Assembly (NCBI RefSeq): GCF_051401765.1
Contig: NW_027480493.1
Location: 1,426,001-1,490,000, forward strand
Length of the DNA: 64,000 nucleotides
Reading direction: 5' to 3'
Source of the DNA: Calliopsis andreniformis
Lineage: Eukaryota; Arthropoda; Insecta; Hymenoptera; Andrenidae
Positions 41,080 through 54,856 of the stretch are shown here, in pieces. The translations under genes and the position numbers were made by a program. The notes under the pieces were generated by a model. The model was not told the origin of the DNA. It saw nothing but the letters and a program-made list of their open reading frames with translations, and ran no database searches. Every line of letters begins with the position of its first letter. Position 1 is the stretch's first letter.

Positions 41080-44000
41080 AACTGATTGTTGAGGACTGAG
41101 GTCTGAAGATTGAGGATTCAGGATTGAGGATTCAGGTTTGATGTTTGAGGACTGAGGATTGAGGATTGAGGATTGAGGATTGAGGATTGAGGATTGAGGA
41201 TTGAGGATTGAAGATTGAGGATTGAGGATTGAGGATGAGGGCTGAGGGTTGAGGATTGAGGTTTGAGGACTGAGGACTGAGGATTGAGGATTGTGAGTTG
41301 ATGATTGAGGATTGAGGATTCAAGATTGAGGATTGGGTATTGAGGATTGAAGAATGAGGATTGAGGAATGAGTATTGAGGATTGAGGATTGAAGATTGAG
41401 TACTGAGGATTGAAGCCTGACGATTGAGTATTGAGGATTGAGGATTGAGGATTGAGGATGTAGGATTGAAGATTGAGTATTGAGGATTGAAGACTGAGGA
41501 TCGAGGATTGTGGATTGAGGATTGAGGATTGAAGATTGAGGATTGGGGACTGAGTGTTGAGGGTTGAATAATGAGAATTGATGTTTGTGGATAGAGATTC
41601 GAAGATTGCAGATTGAGCATTGAGTATTGAAAACTGTGAATAGATGATATTCTATTGAGGATTGAGAATTGACAACTGATTGTTGAGGACTGAGGTCTGA
41701 AGATTGAGGATTCAGGATTGAGGATTGAGGATTGAGGATTGAGGACTGAAGATTGAATATTGATTATTGATGATTGAGGATTGAGTATCGATGGTTGTGG
41801 ATTGAGGACGAGGACTGAGGGTTGAGTATTGCTGCTTGAGGTCTGAGGATTGAAGAGTGATGATTGAGGATTGAGGATTGTGGATTGAGGATTTAGGATT
41901 GAAGATTGAGGATTGAAGATTGAGTATTGAGGATTGAAGATTGAGGATTGAGGATTGCGGATTGAGGATGAGGGCTGAGGGTTGAGGACTGAGGATTGAG
42001 GATTGAGAATGACGGCAGAGGGTTGAGGATTGAGGATTGAGTATAGAACCCTGAGAATTCAGGATATTCTATTGAGTATTGAAAATTGAGGATTGATGGT
42101 TGAGTATTGAGGATTGAGGATTGAGGGTTGAGGATTGAGTATTGAAGTTTGAGGATTGATGATTGAGGATTGATGATTGAGGATTGAGGATTGAGGATTG
42201 AGTATTGAGGATTGAGGACTGAGGATTGAAGACTGAGGATTGAGGATTGAGGATGAGGGCTGAGGGTTGAGGATTGAGGTTTGAGGACTGAGGACTGAGG
42301 ATTGAGGATTGAGAGTTGAGGATTGAGGATTGAGGATTGAAGATTGAGGATTGGGTATTGAGGATTGAAGAATGAGGATTGAGGAATGAGTATTGAGGAT
42401 TGGGGACTGAAGATTGAGTATTGAGGATTGAAGCCTGACGATTGAGGATTGAGGATTGAGGATTGAGGATTGAGGATGGAGTATTGAATATTCAGTGTTG
42501 AGGATTGAAGACTGAGGATCGAGGATTGTGGATTGAGGATTGCGGATTGAAGATTGAGGACTGGGGACTGAGTGTTGAGGGTTGAATGATGAGAATTGAT
42601 GTTTGTGGATAGAGATTCGAAGATTGCAGATTGAGTATTGAGTATTGAAAACTGTGAATTGATGATACTCTATTGAGGATTGAGAATTGACAACTGTTTG
42701 TTGTGGACTGAGGTCTGAAGATTGAGGATTCAGGATTGAGGATTCAGGTTTGATGTTTGAGGGCTGAGGATTGAGGATTGAGGATTGAGGATTGAGGATT
42801 GAGGACTGAGGATTGTGGATTGAAGATTGAGAATTGGGTATTGCGCATTGAACATTGAGCATTGAAGATTGATGATTGGGGATTGAGGATAGACGATTGA
42901 GTATTAAGCATTGTGGGTTGAGAATTGAGGATTGAGGATTGAAGACTGAGTATTGAGGATTGAAGATTGAGGATTCAGGATTGAGGATTGAAGATTGAGG
43001 ATTGGGGATTGAGGATTGACGATTGAGTATTGAGCATTGAGGATTGAGAATTGAGGATTGAGGATTGAGGATTGAGGATTGAGGATTGAGGATTGAAGAT
43101 TGAATATTGATGATTGAAGATTGAGGATCGAGGATTGAGGGTTGTGGATTGAGGATTTAGGATTGAAGATTGAGGATTGAAGATTGAGTATTGAGGATTG
43201 AAGATTGAGGATTGAGGATTGCGGATTGAGGATGAGGGCTGAGGGTTGAGGACTGAGGATTGAGGATTGAGAATGACGGCAGAGGGTTGAGGATTGAGGA
43301 TTGAGTATAGAACCCTGAGAATTCAGGATATTCTATTGAGTATTGAAAATTGAGGATTGATGGTTGAGTATTGAGGATTGAGGATTGAGGGTTGAGGATT
43401 GAGTATTGAAGTTTGAGGATTGATGATTGAGGATTGATGATTGAGGATTGAGGATTGAGGATTGAGTATTGAGGATTGAGGACTGAGGATTGAAGACTGA
43501 GGATTGAGGATTGAGGATGAGGGCTGAGGGTTGAGGATTGAGGTTTGAGGACTGAGGACTGAGGATTGAGGATTGAGAGTTGAGGATTGAGGATTGAGGA
43601 TTGAAGATTGAGGATTGGGTATTGAGGATTGAAGAATGAGGATTGAGGAATGAGTATTGAGGATTGGGGACTGAAGATTGAGTATTGAGGATTGAAGCCT
43701 GACGATTGAGGATTGAGGATTGAGGATTGAGGATTGAGGATGGAGTATTGAATATTCAGTGTTGAGGATTGAAGACTGAGGATCGAGGATTGTGGATTGA
43801 GGATTGCGGATTGAAGATTGAGGACTGGGGACTGAGTGTTGAGGGTTGAATGATGAGAATTGATGTTTGTGGATAGAGATTCGAAGATTGCAGATTGAGT
43901 ATTGAGTATTGAAAACTGTGAATTGATGATACTCTATTGAGGATTGAGAATTGACAACTGATTGTTGTGGACTGAGGTCTGAAGATTGAGGATTCAGGAT

Positions 44001-47000
44001 TGAGGATTCAGGTTTGATGTTTGAGGGCTGAGGATTGAGGATTGAGGATTGAGGATTGAGGATTGAGGACTGAGGATTGTGGATTGAAGATTGAGGATTG
44101 GGTATTGCGCATTGAACATTGAGCATTGAAGATTGATGATTGGGGATTGAGGATAGACGATTGCGTATTAAGCATTGAGGGTTGAGAATTGAGGATTGAG
44201 GATTGAAGACTGAGTATTGAGGATTGAAGATTGAGGATTGAGGATTGAGGATTGAAGATTGAGGATTGGGGATTGAGGATTGACGATTGAGTATTGAGCA
44301 TTGAGGATTGAGAATTGAGGATTGAGGATTGAGGATTGAGGATTGAGGATTGAGGCTTGAAGATTGAATATTGATGATTGAAGATTGAGGATCGAGGATT
44401 GAGGGTTGTGGATTGAGGACGAGGACTGAGGGTTGAGTATTGATGTTTGAGGTCTGAGGATTGAGGATTGAGGATTGAGAATTGAGGACTGAGGATTGAG
44501 GATTGAAGATTGAGGATTGGCTGTTGAGGATTGAGGAATGTGGATTGAGGATTGATTATTGAGGATTGAGGATTGAAGATTGAGTATTGAGAATTGAAGA
44601 TTAAGGATTGAGGATTGAGGATTGAGGATTGAGGGTTGAGGGTTGAAAATTGTGGATTGGGTACTGCGGATTGAACATAGAGGATGGAAGATTGAGGATT
44701 GGGTGTTGAGGATTGAAGAATGAGGATTGAGGATTGAGGATTGAGGATTGAAGATTGAAGATTGAAGATTGAGGATTCGGTATTGAGGATTGAAGAATGA
44801 GGATTGAGGAGTGAGGACTGAGGATTAAGGATTGCAGTTTGAGTATTGAGGATTGAAGATTGAGGATTGAGGATTGAGGATTGAGGATTGAGGATTGAGG
44901 ATTGGGGATTGAAGATTGAGTATTGAGGATTGAAGATTGAGGTTTGAGGATTCAGGATTGAGGATTGAGGATTGAAGATTGAGGATAGGGTATTGAGGAT
45001 TGACGAATGAGTATTGAGCATTGAGGATGGAGAATTGAGGATTGAGGATTGAAGATCGAGTATTGAGGATTGAAGATTGAGGATTGAGGATTGAGGATTG
45101 AAGGTTGAATATTAATGATTGATGACTGAGGATTGAGGATTGAGGGTTGTGTATTGAGGACGAGGACTGAGGGTTGAGTATTGGCCTTTGAAGTCTGAGG
45201 ATTGTGGATTGAGGATTGAGGATTGAGGATTGAAGATTGAGGATTCGGTATTGAGGATTGAAGAATGAGGATTGAGGAGTGAGGACTGAGGATTGAGGAT
45301 TGGAGTTTGAGTATTGAGGATTGAAGGTTGAGGACTGAGGATTGAGGATTGAGGATTGAGGATTGATTATTGAAGATTGAAGATTGAGTATTGAGGATTG
45401 AAGATTGAGGATTGAGGACTGAGGATTGAGGATTGAGGATTGACGATTGAGGATGAGGGCTGAGGGTTGAGGATTGAAGTTTGAGGACTGAGGACTGAGG
45501 ATTGAGGATTGAGAATTGAGGATTGAGGATTGAGTATTGTAGATTGCGGATTGGGTATTGAGGATTGAAGAATGTGGATTGAGGATTGAGGATTGAGGAT
45601 TGAGGATTGAAATTGAGGGTTGAGGATTGAGGATTGAGGATTGAATATTGAGTATTGAGGATTGAAGATTGAGGATTGAGGATTGAGGGTTGAGAATTGA
45701 GAATTGAGTGTGAGGACTGAGGGTTGAGGATTGAGGTTTGAGGCACGAGGACTGAGGATTGAGGATTGAGGACTGAGGATTGACGATTCAGTATTGAAGA
45801 TTGAGGATTGATTACTGAGGATTGAGGATTGAGGATTGAGGTTTGAGTACTGAGGATTGAAGATTGAGGATTGAGGATTGAGGATTGATGATTGAGGATG
45901 AGGGCTGAGGTTTGAGGATTGAGGATTGAGGACTGAGGACTAAGGATTGAGGGTTGAGAATTGAGGATTGAGGATTGAGGATTGCAGATTGAGGATTGGG
46001 TATTGAGGATTGAAGAATGAGGATTGAGGATTGATGATTGAGGATTGAGGATTGAGGATTGAGTATTGAGGATTGAAGATTGAGTGTTCAGTATTGGAGA
46101 CTGACGATTGAGGATTGAGGACCGAGGATTGAGGATTCAGGATTGGAGATTGAGTATTGAGGATTGAAGATTGAGGATTGAGGATTGAGGATTGAGGATT
46201 GAGGATTGAAGGTTGAGGATTGGGCACTGAGTATTGAGGGTTAAGTGATGAGAATTGATGTTTGTGGGTAGAGGTTTGAAGATTGCCGGTTGTGTATTGG
46301 GCATTGAAACCTGTGAATTTAGGATATTCTATTGAGGATTGAGGACTGACTACTGATTATGGAGGACTGAGGGCTGAAGATTGAGGATTCAGGGTTGAGG
46401 ATTCAGGATTGAGGTTTGAGGTCTGAGGATTGAGGATTGAGGATTGAGGATTGGGGATTGAAGATTGAGGATTGGGGACTGAGCGTTGAGGGCTGAGTGA
46501 TGAGAATTGATGTTTGTGGATAGAGATTTGAAGATTGCAGGTTGAGTATTGAGTATTGTAACCTGTGAATTGAGGATATTCTATTGAGGATTGAGGATTG
46601 ACTACTGATCGTTGAGGACTGAGGGCTGATGATTGAGGACGCAGGATTGATGATTCAGAATTGAGGTTTGAGGACTGAGGATTGAGGATTGAAGATTGAG
46701 GATTGAGGATTGAGGATTGAAGATTGAGGATTGGGTATTGAGGATTGAAGAATGAGGATTGAGGATTGAGGATTGTGGATCGAGGATTGAGGATTGAGGA
46801 TTCAAGATTGAGTATTCAGTATTGGAGATTGACGATTGAGGATTGAGGTTCGAGGACTGAGGATTGAGGATTTAGTATTCAAGATTGAGGATTGGGTGTT
46901 GAGGATTGAAGAATGAGGATTGAGGGTTGAGGATTGAGGGTTGAGGGTTGAAGATTGAGTATTGAGGATTGAAGATTGAGGATTGAGGATTGAGGATTGA

Positions 47001-47297
47001 TGATTGAGGATTGAGGATTGAAGATTGAGGATTGGGTATTGCGGATTGAACATTGAGGATTGAGGATTGAGGATTGAGGACTGAAGATTGAATATTGATG
47101 ATTGAAGATTGAGGATTGAGGATTGATGGTTGTGGATTGAGGACGAGGACTGAGGGTTGAGTATTGCTGTTTGAAGTCTGAGGACTGAGGATTGAGGATT
47201 GAGAATTGAGGATTGAGGATTGAGTATTGAAGATTGAGGATTGGGTATTGAGGATTGAAGAATGAGGATTGAGGATTGAGGATTGAGGATTGAAGAC
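41080..47297. repeat. Duplicon C, copy 2
   Basis: Partner of 33556-39710 at offsets of 7524-7585 bp. It retains the 49 bp missing from copy 1 near 37.34 kb. Anchors at 41575, 42593, 46252 and 46504 match 34051, 35069, 38667 and 38919. From 43227 it also serves as the first copy of duplicon D, so the two duplication systems overlap. Confidence 0.88.
41881..44415. repeat. 1264-bp tandem duplication in duplicon C copy 2
   Basis: Same structure as at 34357-36880. The EcoRI sites at 42055 and 43319 and the anchors at 42593 and 43857 are each 1264 bp apart. Units are about 41881-43144 and 43145-44415. Presence in both duplicon C copies shows that the 1264-bp tandem predates the 6.2 kb duplication. 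Confidence 0.88.
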
Positions 47298-48451
47298 TGA
47301 GTGTTGAAGGTTGAGTGATGAGAATTGATGTTTGTGGATAGAGATTTGAAGATTGCAGATTGAGTTTTGAGTATTGAATACTGTGAATTGATGATACTCT
47401 ATTGAGGATTGAGGATTGACAAATGATTGTTGAGGACTGAGGGCTGAGGATTGAGGATGCAGGATTGAGGATTCAGAATTGAGATTTGAGGATTCAGAAT
47501 TGAGGATTGAGGACTGAGGATTGAGGATTGAAGATTGAGTATTGAGGATTGAAGATTGAGTATTCAGGATTGGAGATTGGCGAATGAGGATTAAGGACCG
47601 AAGATTGAGGATTGAGGATTGAAGATTGAGTATTGATGATTGAAGATTGAGTATTGAGGATTGAAAATTGAGGATTGAGGATTGAGGATTGAGGATTGAT
47701 GATGAGGGCTGAGGTTTGAGGATTGAGGTTTGAGGTCTGAGGACTGAGGATTGAGGGTCGAGAATTGAGGATTGAGGATCAAGGATTGAAGATTGAGGAT
47801 TGGGAATTGAGGATTGAAGAATGAGGATTCAGGATTGAGGATTGAGGATTGAGGTTTGAGGATTGAAGGTTGAGTATTCAGGGTTGGAGATTGAGGATTG
47901 AGGATTGAGTACCGAGGATTGAGGATTGAGGATTGAAGATTGAGTATTGAGGATTGAAGATTGATAATTGAGGATTGAGGATTGAGGATTGAGGATTGAA
48001 GATTGAGGATTGGGGACTGAGTGTTGAGGGTTGAGTGATGAGAATTGATGTTTGTGGATAGAGATTTGAAGATTGCAGGTTGAGTATTGAGTATTGAAAC
48101 CTGTGAATTGAGGATATTCTATTGAGGATTGAGGATTGACGACTGATTGTTGACCACTGAGGGCTGAAGATTGAGGATTCAGGATTGAGGATTCAGGATT
48201 GAGGGTTGAGGACTGAGGATTGAGGATTGAGGATTGAGGATTGAGGATTGAGAATTGAAGATTGAGGATTGAGGATTGAGAGTTGTGGATTGAGGATGAA
48301 GGCTGAGGATTGAGTATTGATGTTTGACGTCAGAGGATTGAGGATTGAGGATTGAGAATTGAGGATTGAGGATTGAGGATTGAGGATTGAGGGTTGAAGA
48401 TTGAGGATTGGGTATTGAGGATTGAAGAATGAGGATTGAGGATTGAGGATT
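43227..48451. repeat. Duplicon D, copy 1 (about 5.2 kb)
   Basis: Matches 48800-54045. The offset is 5573 bp at 43.3 kb, 5566 near 45.0 kb and 5594 from 45.9 kb onward, so the internal length changes are 7 and 28 bp, whole heptamers. Anchors at 43857, 46252, 46504, 47322 and 48042 recur at 49430, 51846, 52098, 52916 and 53636. Confidence 0.87.
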
Positions 48452-48799
48452 GAGGATTGAGGATTGAAGATTGAGTATTGAGGATTGAAGATTGACGATT
48501 GAGGATTGAGGATTGAGGTTTGAGGATTGAGGATTGAGGATTGAGGATTGAAGATTGAGTATTGAGGATTGAAGATTGAGGATTGAGGATTGAGGATTGA
48601 GGATTTGGGACTGAGGATTGAAGACTGAGGATTGAAGATTGAGGATTGAGGATTGAGGGTTGAGTATTAAGGATTGAGGATTGAAGATTGAGGATTGGGT
48701 ATTGAGGATTGAGGATTGAGGGTTGAGGTTTGAGGACGAGGACTCACGGTTGAGGATTGAGGATTGAGGATTGAGGATTGAAGATTGAGGATTCAGGAT

Positions 48800-51700
48800 T
48801 GAGGATGAGGGCTGAGGGTTGAGGACTGAGGATTGAGGATTGAGAATGACGGCAGAGGGTTGAGGATTGAGGTTTGAGTATAGAACCCTGAGAATTCAGG
48901 ATATTCTATTGAGTATTGAAAATTGAGGATTGATGGTTGAGTATTGAGGATTGAGGATTGAGGGTTGAGGATTGAGTATTGAAGTTTGAGGATTGATGAT
49001 TGAGGATTGATGATTGAGGATTGAGGATTGAGGATTGAGTATTGAGGATTGAGGACTGAGGATTGAAGACTGAGGATTGAGGATTGAGGATGACGGCTGA
49101 GGGTTGAGGATTGAGGTTTGAGGACTGAGGACTGAGGATTGAGGATTGAGAGTTGAGGATTGAGGATTGAGGATTGAAGATTGAGGATTGGGTATTGAGG
49201 ACTGAAGAATGAGGATTGAGGAATGAGTATTGAGGATTGGGGACTGAAGATTGAGTATTGAGGATTGAAGCCTGACGATTGAGGATTGAGGATTGAGGAT
49301 TGAGGATTGAGGATGGAGGATTGAATATTCAGTGTTGAGGATTGAAGACTGAGGATCGAGGATTGTGGATTGAGGATTGCGGATTGAAGATTGAGGACTG
49401 GGGACTGAGTGTTGAGGGTTGAATGATGAGAATTGATGTTTGTGGATAGAGATTCGAAGATTGCAGATTGAGTATTGAGTATTGAAAACTGTGAATTGAT
49501 GATACTCTATTGAGGATTGAGAATTGACAACTGATTGTTGTGGACTGAGGTCTGAAGATTGAGGATTCAGGATTGAGGATTCAGGTTTGATGTTTGAGCG
49601 CTGAGGATTGAGGATTGAGGATTGAGTATTGAGGATTGAGGACTGAGGATTGTGGATTGAAGATTGAGGATTGGGTATTGCGCATTGAACATTGAGCATT
49701 GAAGATTGATGATTGGGGATTGAGGATAGACGATTGAGTATTAAGCATTGAGGATTGAGAATTGAGGATTGAGGATTGAAGACTGAGTATTGAGGATTGA
49801 AGATTGAGGATTGAGGATTGAGGATTGAAGATTGAGGATTGGGGATTGAGGATTGACGATTGAGTATTGAGCATTGAGGATTGAGAATTGAGGATTGAGG
49901 ATTGAGGATTGAGGATTGAGGATTGAGGATTGAAGATTGAATATTGATGATTGAAGATTGAGGATCGAGGATTGAGGGTTGTGGATTGAGGACGAGGACT
50001 GAGGGTTGAGTATTGATGTTTGAGGTCTGAGGATTGAGGATTGAGGATTGAGAATTGAGGACTGAGGATTGAGGATTGAAGATTGAGGATTGGGTGTTGA
50101 GGATTGAAGAATGTGGATTGAGGATTGATTATTGAGGATTGAGGATTGAAGATTGAGTATTGAGAATTGAAGATTAAGGGTTGAGGATTGAGGATTGAGG
50201 ATTGAGGGTTGAGGGTTGAAAATTGAGGATTGGGTATTGCGGATTGAACATAGAGGATTGAGGATTGAGGATTGGGTGTTGAGGATTGAAGAATGAGGAT
50301 TGAGGATTGAGGATTGAGGATTGAAGATTGAAGATTGAAGATTGAGGATTCGGTAGTGAGGATTGAAGAATGAGGATTGAGGAGTGAGGACTGAGGATTA
50401 AGGATTGCAGTTTGAGTATTGAGGATTGAAGATTGAGGATTGAGGATTGAGGATTGAGGATTGAGGATTGGGGATTGAAGATTGAGTATTGAGGATTGAA
50501 GATTGAGGTTTGAGGATTCAGGATTGAGGATTGGGGATTGAAGATTGAGGATAGGGGATTGAGGATTGACGAATGAGTATTGAGCATTGAGGATGGAGAA
50601 TTGAGGATTGAGGATTGAAGATTGAGTATTGAGGATTGAAGATTGAGGATTGAGGATTGAGGATTGAAGGTTGAATATTAATGATTGATGATTGAGGATT
50701 GAGGATTGAGGGTTGTGTATTGAGGACGAGGACTGAGGGTTGAGTATTGGCTTTTGAAGTCTGAGGATTGTGGATTGAGGATTGAGGATTGAGGATTGAA
50801 GATTGAGGATTCGGTATTGAGGATTGAAGAATGAGAATTGAGGAGTGAGGACTGAGGATTGAGGATTGGAGTTTGAGTATTGAGGATTGAAGGTTGAGGA
50901 TTGAGGATTGAGGATTGAGGATTGAGGATTGAGGATTGATTATTGAAGATTGAGTATTGAGGATTGAAGATTGAGGATTGAGGATTGAGGATTGAGGATT
51001 GAGGATTGACGATTGAGGAGGAGGGCTGAGGGTTGAGGATTGAAGTTTGAGGACTGAGGACTGAGGATTGAGGATTGAGAATTGAGGATTGAGGATTGAG
51101 TATTGTAGATTGAGGATTGGGTATTGAGGATTGAAGAATGTGGATTGAGGATTGAGGATTGAGGATTGAGGATTGAAATTGAGGGTTGAGGATTGAGGAT
51201 TGAGGATTGAATATTGAGTATTGAGGATTGTAGATTGAGGACTGAGGATTGAGGGTTGAGAATTGAGAATTGAGTGTGAGGACTAAGGGTTGAGGATTGA
51301 GGTTTGAGGTACGAGGACTGAGGATTGAGGATTGAGGACTGAGGACTGACGATTCAGTATTGAAGATTGAGGATTGATTACTGAGGATTGAGGATTGAGG
51401 ATTGAGGTTTGAGTACTGAGGATGGAGGATTGAAGATTGAGTATTGAGGATTGAAGATTGAGGATTGAGGATTGAGGATTGATGATTGAGGATGAGGGCT
51501 GAGGTTTGAGGATTGAGGATTGAGGACTGAGGACTAAGGATTGAGGGTTGAGAATTGAGGATTGAGGATTGAGGATTGCAGATTGAGGATTGGGTATTGA
51601 GGATTGAAGAATGAGGATTGAGGATTGAGGATTGAGGATTGAGGATTGAGGATTGAGTATTGAGGATTGAAGATTGAGTGTTCAGTATTGGAGACTGACG

Positions 51701-54045
51701 ATTGAGGATTGAGGACCGAGGATTGAGGATTCAGGATTGGAGATTGAGTATTGAGGATTGAAGATTGAGGATTGAGGATTGAGGATTGAGGATTGAGGAT
51801 TGAAGGTTGAGGATTGGGCACTGAGTGTTGAGGGTTAAGTGATGAGAATTGATGTTTGTGGGTAGAGGTTTGAAGATTGCCGGTTGTGTATTGGGCATTG
51901 AAACCTGTGAATTTAGGATATTCTATTGAGGATTGAGGACTGACTACTGATTATGGAGGACTGAGGGCTGAAGATTGAGGATTCAGGGTTGAGGATTCAG
52001 GATTGAGGTTTGAGGTCTGAGGATTGAGGATTGAGGATTGAGGATTGGGGATTGAAGATTGAGGATTGGGGACTGAGCGTTGAGGGCTGAGTGATGAGAA
52101 TTGATGTTTGTGGATAGAGATTTGAAGATTGCAGGTTGAGTATTGAGTATTGTAACCTGTGAATTGAGGATATTCTATTGAGGATTGAGGATTGACTACT
52201 GATCGTTGAGGACTGAGGGCTGATGATTGAGGACGCAGGATTGATGATTCAGAATTGAGGTTTGAGGACTGAGGATTGAGGATTGAAGATTGAGGATTGA
52301 GGATTGAGGATTGAAGATTGAGGATTGGGTATTGAGGATTGAAGAATGAGGATTGAGGATTGAGGATTGTGGATCGAGGATTGAGGATTGAGGATTCAAG
52401 ATTGAGTATTCAGTATTGGAGATTGACGATTGAGGATTGAGGTTCGAGGACTGAGGATTGAGGATTTAGTATTCAAGATTGAGGATTGGGTGTTGAGGAT
52501 TGAAGAATGAGGATTGAGGGTTGAGGATTGAGGGTTGAGGGTTGAAGATTGAGTATTGAGGATTGAAGATTGAGGATTGAGGATTGAGGATTGATGATTG
52601 AGGATTGAGGATTGAAGATTGAGGATTGGGTATTGCGGATTGAACATTGAGGATTGAGGATTGAGGATTGAGGACTGAAGATTGAATATTGATGATTGAA
52701 GATTGAGGATTGAGGATTGATGGTTGTGGATTGAGGACGAGGACTGAGGGTTGAGTATTGCTGTTTGAAGTCTGAGGACTGAGGATTGAGGATTGAGAAT
52801 TGAGGATTGAGGATTGAGTATTGAAGATTGAGGATTGGGTATTGAGGATTGAAGAATGAGGATTGAGGATTGAGGATTGAGGATTGAAGACTGAGTGTTG
52901 AAGGTTGAGTGATGAGAATTGATGTTTGTGGATAGAGATTTGAAGATTGCAGATTGAGTTTTGAGTATTGAATACTGTGAATTGATGATACTCTATTGAG
53001 GATTGAGGATTGACAAATGATTGTTGAGGACTGAGGGCTGAGGATTGAGGATGCAGGATTGAGGATTCAGAATTGAGATTTGAGGATTCAGAATTGAGGA
53101 TTGAGGACTGAGGATTGAGGATTGAAGATTGAGTATTGAGGATTGAAGATTGAGTATTCAGGATTGGAGATTGGCGAATGAGGATTAAGGACCGAAGATT
53201 GAGGATTGAGGATTGAAGATTGAGTATTGATGATTGAAGATTGAGTATTGAGGATTGAAAATTGAGGATTGAGGATTGAGGATTGAGGATTGATGATGAG
53301 GGCTGAGGTTTGAGGATTGAGGTTTGAGGTCTGAGGACTGAGGATTGAGGGTCGAGAATTGAGGATTGAGGATCAAGGATTGAAGATTGAGGATTGGGAA
53401 TTGAGGATTGAAGAATGAGGATTCAGGATTGAGGATTGAGGATTGAGGTTTGAGGATTGAAGATTGAGTATTCAGGGTTGGAGATTGAGGATTGAGGATT
53501 GAGTACCGAGGATTGAGGATTGAGGATTGAAGATTGAGTATTGAGGATTGAAGATTGATAATTGAGGATTGAGGATTGAGGATTGAGGATTGAAGATTGA
53601 GGATTGGGGACTGAGTGTTGAGGGTTGAGTGATGAGAATTGATGTTTGTGGATAGAGATTTGAAGATTGCAGGGTGAGTATTGAGTATTGAAACCTGTGA
53701 ATTGAGGATATTCTATTGAGGATTGAGGATTGACGACTGATTGTTGACCACTGAGGGCTGAAGATTGAGGATTCAGGATTGAGGATTCAGGATTGAGGGT
53801 TGAGGACTGAGGATTGAGGATTGAGGATTGAGGATTGAGGATTGAGAATTGAAGATTGAGGATTGAGGATTGAGAGTTGTGGATTGAGGATGAAGGCTGA
53901 GGATTGAGTATTGATGTTTGACGTCAGAGGATTGAGGATTGAGGATTGAGAATTGAGGATTGAGGATTGAGGATTGAGGATTGAGGGTTGAAGATTGAGG
54001 ATTGGGTATTGAGGATTGAAGAATGAGGATTGAGGATTGAGGATT
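48800..54045. repeat. Duplicon D, copy 2
   Basis: Second copy of 43227-48451. It starts near 48800 with GAGGATGAGGGCTGAGG and contains the type-2 EcoRI anchor at 48892. It ends near 54045, where an 803-bp tandem copy begins. It includes copies of the 63-codon stop-free block also seen at 14702-14893, 31798-31989, 47591-47782 and 56935-57126. Confidence 0.87.
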
Positions 54046-54856
54046 GAGTATTGAGGATTGAAAATTGAGGATTGAGGATTGAGGATTGAGGATTGATGAT
54101 GAGGGCTGAGGTTTGAGGATTGAGGTTTGAGGTCTGAGGACTGAGGATTGAGGGTCGAGAATTGAGGATTGAGGATCAAGGATTGAAGATTGAGGATTGG
54201 GAATTGAGGATTGAAGAATGAGGATTCAGGATTGAGGATTGAGGATTGAGGTTTGAGGATTGAAGATTGAGTATTCAGGGTTGGAGATTGAGGATTGAGG
54301 ATTGAGTACCGAGGATTGAGGATTGAGGATTGAAGATTGAGTATTGAGGATTGAAGATTGATAATTGAGGATTGAGGATTGAGGATTGAGGATTGAAGAT
54401 TGAGGATTGGGGACTGAGTGTTGAGGGTTGAGTGATGAGAATTGATGTTTGTGGATAGAGATTTGAAGATTGCAGGTTGAGTATTGAGTATTGAAACCTG
54501 TGAATTGAGGATATTCTATTGAGGATTGAGGATTGACGACTGATTGTTGACCACTGAGGGCTGAAGATTGAGGATTCAGGATTGAGGATTCAGGATTGAG
54601 GGTTGAGGACTGAGGATTGAGGATTGAGGATTGAGGATTGAGGATTGAGAATTGAAGATTGAGGATTGAGGATTGAGAGTTGTGGATTGAGGATGAAGGC
54701 TGAGGATTGAGTATTGATGTTTGACGTCAGAGGATTGAGGATTGAGGATTGAGAATTGAGGATTGAGGATTGAGGATTGAGGATTGAGGGTTGAAGATTG
54801 AGGATTGGGTATTGAGGATTGAAGAATGAGGATTGAGGATTGAGGATTGAGGATTG
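53251..54856. repeat. 803-bp tandem duplication, two copies
   Basis: Sequence from AGGATTGAAA at 53251 restarts at 54054, and the anchor at 53636 recurs at 54439. The offset is 803 bp. Units are about 53251-54053 and 54054-54856. Duplicon D copy 1 has this region once (about 47657-48459), so the duplication is specific to copy 2. It explains why the offset to the next partial copy rises from 5594 to 6397. Confidence 0.87.

Larger units (their letters stand above)
2731..45021 (-). repeat. Recurring 1014-bp module, eight full copies (grouped)
   Basis: A 1014-bp segment with one stop-free - strand frame of 337 codons recurs at 2731-3744, 5678-6691, 8584-9597, 11896-12909, 21948-22961, 24854-25867, 28166-29179 and 44008-45021. 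Shortened relatives lie at 35220-35513, 36472-36765, 37065-37436, 49581-49874 and 50174-50587. Spacings are 2947, 2906, 3312, 10052, 2906, 3312 and 15842 bp. The equal spacings reflect the larger duplicons. It is useful as a marker of higher-order units. I do not regard the frame as a gene, because its sequence is only the heptamer read as SILNPQS with variants. Confidence 0.85.
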